Origin: DATKMK01 sp035541895
GTDB lineage: Bacteria; Desulfobacterota; Binatia; HRBIN30; JACQVA1
Assembly: GCA_035541895.1 (NCBI GenBank)
Contig: DATKMK010000002.1
Span: 1 to 8,696 of the forward strand
Length of the DNA: 8,696 nucleotides
Direction of reading: 5' to 3'
Within the stretch, counting starts at the first letter, position 1. Each line of letters starts with the position of its first letter. Both the position numbers and the translations under genes were made by a program. Below, piece by piece: positions 1 through 5,845 of this stretch. The notes beneath the pieces are model-generated. The model did no database searches. It was not told the DNA's origin and worked only from the letters and a program-made list of their open reading frames with translations.

Positions 1-1681
1 TCGCCACCGCCGCCGCGTCGACGACGTAGAGCTCGAGCCTTTGCTCCAGCACCTGCCGCTGCATCTCGCGCGGCAGCCGGCCCCACACCTCGTCCTTCCG
101 GTGGGGCGAGTTGAGCAGCACCACGGCGCCGGGCGCCGCCAGCTCGAGCACGTCGAGCCGGTCGACGAACTGGAACTGGTGAATGCCGACGAAGCTGGCC
201 TGCTGCACCAGGTACGCCGAGCGAATGGGCCCCGGCCCGAAGCGCAGGTGCGAGACCGTCATCGCGCCCGACTTCTTCGAGTCGTAGACGAAGTAGCCCT
301 GCGCGGCGTGGTCGGTCTCCTCGCCGATGATCTTGATGGAGCTCTTGTTGGCGCTCACCGTACCGTCGGCGCCCAGGCCGTAGAACACCGCCTGCACGCG
401 CTCGGGGTGCACGACCTGGAAGCTGTGCTCCCAGCTCAGCGAGGTGTGGCTGACGTCGTCTTCGATGCCGATGGTGAAGTGGTTCTTCGGCGCGTCCTTC
501 TTCAGCTCGTCGAGCACCGCCTTGGCCATCGCCGGGTTGAACTCCTTCGACGACAGGCCGTACCGGCCGCCGATGACACTCGGCGGGCTCGGAAACGAGG
601 TGAGCCCACCGTCCTGTGCCTCACGTAACGCCGTGACGACATCCAAGTACAACGGTTCGCCGAGCGCGCCCGGTTCCTTGGTGCGATCGAGCACCGCCAA
701 CGCTCGCACGGTCGGCGGCAGTGCGGCGGCGAAGTGAGTGAGCGAGAACGGGCGGTAGAGTCGCACTTTGAGCAAGCCGACCTTCTCGCCGCGTTCGACC
801 ATCCAGGCGACGGTCTCTTCCGTCGTCTCCGCGCCGGAACCCATTTGCACGATCACGCGTTCGGCCGCGGGATGGCCGACGTAGTCGAACAGGCGGTAGC
901 GCCGGCCGGCGAGCGCGGCGAAGCGCTCCATCGTGTCTTCGACGATGGCGGGACAATCGAGATAGAAGCGGTTGCACGCCTCGCGGGCTTGGAAAAACGC
1001 GTCGGGGTTTTGCGCCGTGCCGCGTAACACCGGCCGGTCGGGAGTGAGGGCGCGCGCGCGGTGCGCGGCGACGAGATCGTCGTCGATCATGGCACGAAGG
1101 TCGTCGTCGCTCAGCAGTTCCACCGTGTTCAGCTCGTGCGAGGTGCGGAAACCGTCGAAGAAGTGCAGAAACGGCACACGCGCGCGCAGCGTGGCGGCGT
1201 GGGCGATGCAGGCAAAGTCGTGCGCTTCCTGCACCGAGGCGGCGCACAACATGGCAAAGCCGGTTTGGCGGCAGGCCATGACGTCGGAATGATCGCCGAA
1301 GATCGACAAGGCATGCGTAGCCAGCGTGCGCGCCGAGACGTGCATGCAGAACGCCGTCAGCTCGCCCGCGATCTTGTAGAGGTTCGGGATCATCAGCAGG
1401 AGGCCTTGCGACGCGGTGAACGTCGTGGTCAGCGCACCCGCTTGCAACGCGCCGTGCACGGCGCCCGCGGCCCCGCCCTCGGACTGCATCTCGGTGACCC
1501 GCGGAACCGCGCCCCAGATATTGGTGCGGCCGTGCGCCGACCACTCGTCGGCCAGTTCGCCCATCGCCGACGACGGCGTGATGGGATAGATCGCGATCAC
1601 CTCGCTGAGTCGATGGGCGACCGAGGCGGTGGCCTCGTTGCCGTCCATGATCAGTCGGCGTCTGCCCGAATTCGTCGACAT
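1..1681 (-). CDS. nifJ: Pyruvate:ferredoxin (flavodoxin) oxidoreductase, N-terminal ~560 residues (partial, runs off left edge)
   Basis: Oxidises pyruvate with CoA to acetyl-CoA and CO2, passing electrons to ferredoxin or flavodoxin; cytoplasmic and typically oxygen-sensitive. I translated the frame by hand from ATG 1681 to the edge and it is open throughout, with its 3' end outside the window. It aligns closely with the Desulfovibrio africanus enzyme as I remember it. Domain I (about 1-260) has YPITPSSAMGE with T35, QSEGGAAGAVHGAL with E68, the SQGLLLMIPN segment and R118; these match Thr31, Glu64 and Arg114 of the Desulfovibrio enzyme (thiamine diphosphate and pyruvate contacts). Domain II (about 260-400) includes VRLYRPF and LDRTKEPGA. 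The gamma-type domain III follows, with GIEDDV, GLGADGTVSANK and YDSKKSGAMT. The two [4Fe-4S] ferredoxin-like clusters and the C-terminal thiamine-binding domain would lie off-window (full length usually ~1170-1200 residues). The start is supported by GGGAG four bases upstream. Family assignment is very secure; the physiological direction and exact oxo-acid are inferred. Confidence 0.96.
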   Translation of the reverse strand, partial: MSTNSGRRRLIMDGNEATASVAHRLSEVIAIYPITPSSAMGELADEWSAHGRTNIWGAVPRVTEMQSEGGAAGAVHGALQAGALTTTFTASQGLLLMIPNLYKIAGELTAFCMHVSARTLATHALSIFGDHSDVMACRQTGFAMLCAASVQEAHDFACIAHAATLRARVPFLHFFDGFRTSHELNTVELLSDDDLRAMIDDDLVAAHRARALTPDRPVLRGTAQNPDAFFQAREACNRFYLDCPAIVEDTMERFAALAGRRYRLFDYVGHPAAERVIVQMGSGAETTEETVAWMVERGEKVGLLKVRLYRPFSLTHFAAALPPTVRALAVLDRTKEPGALGEPLYLDVVTALREAQDGGLTSFPSPPSVIGGRYGLSSKEFNPAMAKAVLDELKKDAPKNHFTIGIEDDVSHTSLSWEHSFQVVHPERVQAVFYGLGADGTVSANKSSIKIIGEETDHAAQGYFVYDSKKSGAMTVSHLRFGPGPIRSAYLVQQASFVGIHQFQFVDRLDVLELAAPGAVVLLNSPHRKDEVWGRLPREMQRQVLEQRLELYVVDAAAVA

Positions 1682-1685
1682 ACTG

Positions 1686-1690
1686 CTCCC
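1686..1690 (-). promoter_or_regulatory. Ribosome binding site of the pyruvate:ferredoxin oxidoreductase gene
   Basis: GGGAG on the minus strand ends four bases before ATG 1681. It supports that start, which also places the first conserved residues (MDGNEATA) about 12 residues in, as in homologues. Confidence 0.6.
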
Positions 1691-1693
1691 GCT

Positions 1694-1707
1694 CACAACT
1701 CGTTGTG
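1694..1707. promoter_or_regulatory. Inverted repeat CACAAC-TC-GTTGTG, possible operator
   Basis: A perfect 6-bp inverted repeat with a 2-bp centre, 12 bp upstream of the oxidoreductase ATG. The outer GC/GC bases also pair after one mismatch. It could be a transcription factor site or a small leader hairpin. A second repeat using the same ACAAC/GTTGT half-site lies at 1901-1913 near the divergent cytochrome gene. The arms resemble Rex half-sites (TTGTG/CACAA), but their orientation and spacing are wrong for Rex, so I do not assign a regulator. Confidence 0.35.
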
Positions 1708-1717
1708 CGCAGATGAC

Positions 1718-1733
1718 TGCCGGAATCGTGCCT
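1718..1733 (-). promoter_or_regulatory. Candidate sigma-54 (-24/-12) promoter for the oxidoreductase gene
   Basis: On the minus strand the sequence AGGCACGATTCCGGCA keeps the GG-N10-GC spacing of sigma-54 promoters. It matches GGCACG of the -24 element exactly and the final GCA of the -12 element, but lacks the TT of TTGCA. Transcription would begin near 1707, giving a leader of about 25 nt. Known nifJ genes of nitrogen fixers use sigma-54, which makes this plausible, but a single match in GC-rich DNA is weak evidence and no activator site was identified. Confidence 0.25.
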
Positions 1734-1841
1734 AGGCTCATGCGCCGCGATCATTTTGTCCATGGGCGCCGCGATTCGCAGCCCTGCGCTGGTTGGTCGG
1801 CCGTGGTTCTCAGCCGCGGGAACCGCTGACGCTTTGGGCGG

Positions 1842-1870
1842 TTGACGGACTGCCTTGGCGTGGGGCAATC
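1842..1870 (+). promoter_or_regulatory. Weak candidate sigma-70 promoter for the cytochrome gene
   Basis: TTGACG at 1842-1847 is a good -35 hexamer. The matching -10 position at 1865-1870, with a 17-bp spacer, reads GCAATC, a poor match. The position, about 75 bp before the cytochrome ATG, is reasonable, but the element is weak. Confidence 0.18.
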
Positions 1871-1900
1871 GGGGCTGCCTGAGTTGGAACGTGGCTCGCA

Positions 1901-1913
1901 GTTGTGTGACAAC
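1901..1913. promoter_or_regulatory. Inverted repeat GTTGT-GTG-ACAAC, possible operator
   Basis: A perfect 5-bp inverted repeat with a 3-bp spacer, 35 bp upstream of the cytochrome ATG. It shares its half-site sequence with the repeat at 1694-1707 on the other side of the same divergent intergenic region, which may indicate a common regulator. The short arms mean chance is not excluded. Confidence 0.3.
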
Positions 1914-1934
1914 GCGTGGCCGGCGGCTGATGCC

Positions 1935-1942
1935 GGGGAGGA
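1935..1942 (+). promoter_or_regulatory. Ribosome binding site that fixes the cytochrome start
   Basis: GGGGAGGA ends five bases before ATG 1948. It decides this start over an in-frame TTG at 1855, which would add 31 residues in front of the signal peptide. Confidence 0.75.
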
Positions 1943-1947
1943 CTTCG

Positions 1948-2823
1948 ATGCGTACGATCGCTCATGCGCTGATCCTGATCGGGTTGACGGCTGCGGTCGC
2001 GTCCGCCGCCGACGTCGACGGCCGGCGGATGTACCAGCAGTACTGCTTCTCGTGTCACGGACCGACGGGCAAGGGTGACGGACCGGACGCGACGATCTTC
2101 GCCGTGCCGCCGCGCAATCTGCAGGAAGGCTTCTTGGCGAAGTATTCGACCAACGATCTGGTACGGCGGTTGCGCGATGGTCGCGCGCTCGAACTGGGAT
2201 TGGACTTGCCCGCGCTGCGGGCGCAAGCGACCAGCGTGGAAGATCTGGTCGCGCACCTCAAACGCCTGCCGTCGATCCAGTGGGATGTCGTGGCTCCAGG
2301 GTGGGAGCGCTACATCGATCGCTGCGAGCTCTGTCACGGCCCCACCGGCAAGCCGGGGACGATCTTGCCCTGCGGCGTGCGCTGTCCGCGTGATCTATCG
2401 GATCCCGAGTTCCAGCGTTCGATGAACGACAAGGAGCTGACGACCGCCGTTCGCCATGGTCGCAAGCACATGCCGGCGCTGACCCCGCGCGTGACCACCG
2501 ACGAGGCGAAGGAACTTGCCCAGTTCGTGCGGCTGTTGTCCCCGGGATTTGAGCTCTACTCGCGCTATTGCGCCAACTGCCATGGCGACGACGGACGGGG
2601 CGTCCGCCTATCCGGTGAAGTGATGCGCTTGCCGAAGGTGGTCTTCGATCGCGCGTTCTTCAAAGCGCACGATTCGGACGAACTGCGCACCACGGTCTGG
2701 CACATGCTGGCGGAGCAGAAGCCGGTCATGCCGCACTTCCGACCGCTGCTCAGCGACGCCGAAGCGCGCGCGATCATCGAGTATCTGAAGTCCAACAACA
2801 CACCGGCTGCGACTCCCCGGTGA
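1948..2823 (+). CDS. Secreted triheme c-type cytochrome (three fused class I-like domains)
   Basis: A 291-residue periplasmic or extracytoplasmic electron carrier. Residues 1-20 form a signal peptide: Arg at 2, a hydrophobic core ALILIGLTAAVA, and probable cleavage after ASA at 20. Three CXXCH haem sites are present: CFSCH 33-37, CELCH 126-130 and CANCH 208-212, each starting a domain of about 80-90 residues. Domains 2 and 3 have likely Met ligands in HMPAL (M175) and VMPHF (M261). The equivalent place in domain 1 reads DLPAL (L87), and no Met occurs between the first and second haem sites, so that haem probably has another sixth ligand or none. Domain 2 also has an extra CGVRC pair (C142, C146), possibly a disulfide. 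The gene is divergent from the oxidoreductase gene and ends at a hairpin. No oxidase, reductase or cytochrome-maturation gene is nearby, so the redox partner is unknown. The cytochrome identity is secure; the role is not. Confidence 0.93.
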   Translation: MRTIAHALILIGLTAAVASAADVDGRRMYQQYCFSCHGPTGKGDGPDATIFAVPPRNLQEGFLAKYSTNDLVRRLRDGRALELGLDLPALRAQATSVEDLVAHLKRLPSIQWDVVAPGWERYIDRCELCHGPTGKPGTILPCGVRCPRDLSDPEFQRSMNDKELTTAVRHGRKHMPALTPRVTTDEAKELAQFVRLLSPGFELYSRYCANCHGDDGRGVRLSGEVMRLPKVVFDRAFFKAHDSDELRTTVWHMLAEQKPVMPHFRPLLSDAEARAIIEYLKSNNTPAATPR

Positions 2824-2853
2824 GATCGACCGGTGCTGCTCAGAAGGTCCCGG

Positions 2854-2875
2854 CGGCGGCCCTCCGTGGCCGCCG
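2854..2875. terminator. GC-rich hairpin between convergent genes, probable terminator
   Basis: CGGCGGCC and GGCCGCCG form a perfect 8-bp stem around a 6-nt loop, extendable by two G-U pairs. It begins 31 bp after the cytochrome stop and is followed on the plus strand by TTGTTG, a short and imperfect T tract. It also lies 19 bp past the stop of the leftward VOC gene, so it may serve both directions, though the minus-strand exit lacks T residues. Confidence 0.55.
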
Positions 2876-2893
2876 TTGTTGCCAGCGAGGGGT

Positions 2894-4708
2894 TCACCGA
2901 GCCTTTTCGTTCTTCGGTCCGACGAGAAACCAGGAGTTACCGAACGCGTCGCGAACGTGCGCCATGCGTGCTCCCCACGGCATGTCGCGCGGTGCCTGCA
3001 CTGACGCGGCCTTCGCCCGCAGTGCGCGTTGGTACGCAGCATCTACGTTGGCGACGCGCAGATAGAGGCCCGACGACGTCGCCTGAACGCCGGGAACGAC
3101 CTCGCCGATCATCAACATCGACTCACCGATGCGCACTTCGGCATGATCGTGCGGCGGATCGCCGCCGCGATCGAAGATGACGACGGTTGCGTCGAAGGCG
3201 GCTCGCAGGAACTCGACGGTCTTGTGCACATCGTGCACCGTCAGGAACGGGGTCAGATTGTGGAACTCGACCGAGGCGGCGGCGACTGGCGCCGCGATCG
3301 GCGCGTTGATCCACCATTCATTGCCGCCCGGATCTTTGATCCCGGCATTGCGGAACCCCCACGGCTGATCCGCCGGCTCGCTGAGCGCAATGCCGCCGGC
3401 GGCGCGCGCGCGTTTGAACGCAGCGTCGGTGTCATCGACGTACAGATGATAGACCGTCGGCATCGGCTGAAACGGACCCTGTGCCTCGCCCATCTCGACC
3501 ACCGATTGCCCGATGCGGATCTTGGCGTGATGCACGATGCCGTCGGGCGACTGCGCGCGGAACAGTTCGGTCGCGTTGAAGGCCCGCGTCATGAAGTCGA
3601 TCAGGCGCGGCGCACCATGCGGGTGCAGGTACGACATCACGGTGGGCAACCCTTCGGGCACGTGGTGCGGGCCGCGATGGCTGCCGATGTACCAGCGATT
3701 GCCGGACGGATCGGTTACACTCGCCTCGCGATCGCCGTAGTCCTGGTCGGTCGGCTCGTACAGCGAGGTGGCGCCGGCGCGCACCGCGCGATGATAGGTC
3801 GCATCGGCGTCCTCCACGTACAGGTGCAAGGCGGTCGGCGACGGCGCCGTTGCCGCATCGCCCACGCCGATGCGCGAGTCGCCGATCTGCACTTGGGCGT
3901 GCGCAATCGTTCCGTCCGCGTGTAGATGGCGCGAGATCTCCTCCGCGCCGAACGCACGCGTGAGAAAGTCGATCAGTTTGGCCGCACCGGCGACCGGCAG
4001 ATGCGGCTCGACGACGTAGGGTGGCGTCTCGGGTTGAGCCGATGGTGTCTCCGCCGACTCGGGCGTCCAGGCTTCCAGACGTCGCCGCATTTCGTCGGGT
4101 GACACGTCTTCCGTGTGAGTGGCGACGATCCACAGGTGTCCGAAGGGATCCGCCAAGCGTCCGCTGCGATCGCCATAGAATTGATCGGCGACCGGGATGA
4201 GGATGGTTGCGCCCCCCGCTACGGCCCGCTCGGCGAGGGCATCGACGTCCTCCACGTAAAGCTGGATCGGCACGGGCGAACCGCCGAGCGCTTGCGGACT
4301 CAGATTGCCCCATTGCGGCATCTCGGGGGCGATGGCGATGCGCGAATCGCCGATCTCGATTTCGGCATGCACGAGGTCGCCGTTCGGATCGGTTGCCCGC
4401 ATCAGCTCGCGCGCGCCGAACGCGTGCTTGTAAAACTCGATGGCCGCGGGCGCGTCGCGAAGCACCAAGCACGGCGTGGCCGAATGATAGCCCGCCGGAA
4501 TCGGTGGCACGGCGCTCGTCGAGGCGCGCCGTTGCAAGTCGGCTTTGAGCTGCGCCTTGAAGTCCTCGCGCGGGAGATCGCGCAGCGATGCGGCGATGCG
4601 CAGGAGTGCCGTGAGTCGCGGGTTGAGGTCCGGCGGCGGCGTTCCGGGACGCGTCATCATCGCCTCCACCGCCTCGTCGAGTTGCTCGCTCATGCTGCGC
4701 TTAGCCAT
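2894..4708 (-). CDS. Four-domain VOC (glyoxalase/PhnB-fold) protein with helical N-terminal segment, coupled to an ECF sigma factor
   Basis: A 604-residue soluble protein with no signal peptide or membrane segment. Residues 1-65 are charged and probably helical (LTALLRIAASLRDLPREDFKA region) and resemble no enzyme domain I know. Four VOC modules follow, at about 71-200, 228-345, 353-470 and 478-598. Each ends in a G-x-R...D-[PA]-x-G-x-x-W motif: D175-W193, D321-W339, D447-W465 and D575-W593. Each also carries a His before the IG[DQE]S strand: H114, H270, H394 and H522. Modules 2 and 3 look most alike (LIDF-TRAF and HLYV-D-DA). VOC modules usually work in pairs, so four could form two barrels. 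The family binds or transforms small molecules (methylglyoxal adducts, antibiotics, aromatic compounds), and the ligand cannot be read here. Its ATG overlaps the sigma stop by 8 nt, with GGGGA six bases upstream, so translation is probably coupled. A role as sensor or regulator of the sigma factor is inference; a stress-response enzyme is the alternative. Confidence 0.9.
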   Translation of the reverse strand: MAKRSMSEQLDEAVEAMMTRPGTPPPDLNPRLTALLRIAASLRDLPREDFKAQLKADLQRRASTSAVPPIPAGYHSATPCLVLRDAPAAIEFYKHAFGARELMRATDPNGDLVHAEIEIGDSRIAIAPEMPQWGNLSPQALGGSPVPIQLYVEDVDALAERAVAGGATILIPVADQFYGDRSGRLADPFGHLWIVATHTEDVSPDEMRRRLEAWTPESAETPSAQPETPPYVVEPHLPVAGAAKLIDFLTRAFGAEEISRHLHADGTIAHAQVQIGDSRIGVGDAATAPSPTALHLYVEDADATYHRAVRAGATSLYEPTDQDYGDREASVTDPSGNRWYIGSHRGPHHVPEGLPTVMSYLHPHGAPRLIDFMTRAFNATELFRAQSPDGIVHHAKIRIGQSVVEMGEAQGPFQPMPTVYHLYVDDTDAAFKRARAAGGIALSEPADQPWGFRNAGIKDPGGNEWWINAPIAAPVAAASVEFHNLTPFLTVHDVHKTVEFLRAAFDATVVIFDRGGDPPHDHAEVRIGESMLMIGEVVPGVQATSSGLYLRVANVDAAYQRALRAKAASVQAPRDMPWGARMAHVRDAFGNSWFLVGPKNEKAR

Positions 4709-5255
4709 TGCTCATCCCCACGCGCCCGCGCAGTCGTTCGAGGGCGCGAAACTGCAACTGCTTCACCGCGCCCTCGCTGCGGCGCATTGCGGCGGCGACG
4801 TCGCGGATACTGCGTTGCTCCGCGAACCGCATGACGATCACCCGCCGCTGGTCGTCGGGCAGCTCGTTCACCAAACGGAACAAACGAGCACGTTCCTCGA
4901 TGTCCTCCGCGCTCACCTCCTCGGGATCAGTGGCCGGCGCGAGCGTTCGCTCGCGGGCGCTGCGCTGGGCGCGATCGACGACGGCGTTGGCGGCGATGCG
5001 GAACAACCACGCGGCAAACGGTACGCCGCGCCACTCGAAACGCCCGAGGTTGGCGAGCGCCTGATGAAATACGTCGGCGGTCAGATCCTGCGCGAGATCG
5101 CGGTCGCCGACGCGGCGGATCACGTAGGCGTACACGCGCTCGAAGTTGTGCTCGTACAGATCGGCGAAGCGACGGGGATCGCGCTGCGCCGACTCGATCA
5201 GCGCGCGCTCGTCCGGCAGCGCCGGCTGCGCCGGGTGAGCCCGCCCACTCGCCAT
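4701..5255 (-). CDS. RNA polymerase sigma factor, ECF (sigma-70 family, regions 2 and 4 only)
   Basis: A 184-residue ECF sigma factor that redirects RNA polymerase to a specific promoter set. Region 2 spans about 27-98, with the region 2.2 helix DLTADVFHQALANLGRF and the region 2.4 segment PFAAWLFRIAANAVVDRAQR. A variable linker follows (99-122). Region 4 spans about 123-178 with LPDDQRRVIVMRF, then a helix-turn-helix RDVAAAMRRSEGAVKQLQFRALERLR. There is no C-terminal extension of the SnoaL-fused type. ATG 5255 is chosen because it gives a typical N-terminus; only a weak GGTG lies upstream. The stop overlaps the start of the VOC gene (ATGGCTAA), and the upstream acetyltransferase gene ends 48 nt away. 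No zinc-finger or membrane anti-sigma gene is adjacent, which leaves the VOC protein as the only nearby partner candidate. Fold assignment is secure; the ECF subgroup and regulon are not determined. Confidence 0.95.
   Translation of the reverse strand: MASGRAHPAQPALPDERALIESAQRDPRRFADLYEHNFERVYAYVIRRVGDRDLAQDLTADVFHQALANLGRFEWRGVPFAAWLFRIAANAVVDRAQRSARERTLAPATDPEEVSAEDIEERARLFRLVNELPDDQRRVIVMRFAEQRSIRDVAAAMRRSEGAVKQLQFRALERLRGRVGMSNG
4715..4719 (-). promoter_or_regulatory. Ribosome binding site of the VOC gene inside the sigma coding sequence
   Basis: GGGGA lies six bases before ATG 4708, within the last codons of the sigma gene. Together with the 8-nt overlap it supports translational coupling, and it favours this ATG over the next in-frame Met five codons later. 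Confidence 0.5.
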
Positions 5256-5268
5256 GATTGCACCATCA

Positions 5269-5295
5269 TAACCGATGAGCGGGAGAAAAGGTTAC
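5269..5295 (-). promoter_or_regulatory. Candidate ECF-type promoter before the sigma gene
   Basis: On the minus strand GTAACC (5295-5290) is separated by 15 bp from CGGTTA (5274-5269). This resembles the GGAAC-like -35 and CGT-like -10 elements recognised by many ECF sigma factors, many of which activate their own genes. It fills the 48-nt gap between the acetyltransferase stop and the sigma start, leaving a leader of only about 10 nt. It is based on one site and no second copy was found, so it is tentative. Confidence 0.22.
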
Positions 5296-5303
5296 GGTCG
5301 GAT

Positions 5304-5834
5304 TCAGCCGGTGCCGGTTGCAGCAAACGCCGGATGGAAGCACACGCGTCCATGGCAGCCGCGCACGGCGCCGGCGCTCAGCTCGACGACCTGCAACGCC
5401 CGGTCGAAGAACGGATCGCCGTAGGTGAAGCCCATGGGTGCGGCGAGGACGAATCCGAAGCGCGAGTAGTATGCCGGATCGCCGACCAAGAAGATCGCCT
5501 GCCAGCCGAGATGCGGACACTGCTCCAATCCCAGGCGAATCAGCGCCGAACCGATGCCGGCCGCTTGGTGCGATGGATCGACCGCGACCGGCGCGAGTCC
5601 GCCAGCAGACAGGCATGCCCTCGACGGCTCGATCGTGACCGGAGAGAAGAACCCGTGGCCGACGACGTGTGTCGCGATCTCGGCGACGAGCGACAACATC
5701 GGACTCGCGGCGGCCCGCAGTTGGTCGACCAGTCGTGCTTCGTGCGGACGCCCGAACGCCGCTTCATGGATCGCTCGAACGCGCTCGTAGTCGGATGGGC
5801 GCTCCGAGCGGATGCTCACGGTCGGGGACGGCAT
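5304..5834 (-). CDS. GNAT-family N-acetyltransferase, YhbS-like
   Basis: A 176-residue acetyl-CoA-dependent acetyltransferase of the COG3153/YhbS type. The visible motifs are the early GFFSPVTI strand (61-68), GGLAPVAVDPSHQAAGIGSA (78-97) containing the acetyl-CoA pyrophosphate loop Q90-A-A-G-I-G95, and the family hallmark GDPAYYSRFGF (118-128). ATG 5834 is chosen because homologues begin just before such an IR-E-PSDY segment; the same frame continues upstream only as a shadow of glgB. It begins 11 nt after the glgB stop with no clear ribosome binding site, so it may depend on translation of glgB. The acceptor substrate is unknown: members of this family acetylate small amines, peptides or tRNA-linked groups. 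The family is clear and the function open. Confidence 0.92.
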   Translation of the reverse strand: MPSPTVSIRSERPSDYERVRAIHEAAFGRPHEARLVDQLRAAASPMLSLVAEIATHVVGHGFFSPVTIEPSRACLSAGGLAPVAVDPSHQAAGIGSALIRLGLEQCPHLGWQAIFLVGDPAYYSRFGFVLAAPMGFTYGDPFFDRALQVVELSAGAVRGCHGRVCFHPAFAATGTG

Positions 5835-5845
5835 CGGTGGCGAAG

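Noticed and set aside
1694..1707. Rex (redox repressor) operator
   Set aside because: Rex sites are TTGTG-N8-CACAA. Here the arms are in the reverse order with a 4-bp spacing, so the resemblance is only at half-site level.
621..1868. A 415-codon minus-strand frame overlapping the oxidoreductase gene
   Set aside because: It is out of frame with the clear pyruvate:ferredoxin oxidoreductase sequence and is Arg/His-rich without domains.
3029..3925. A 298-codon plus-strand frame opposite the VOC gene
   Set aside because: Antisense shadow of the VOC repeats; composition is biased and no family is recognised.
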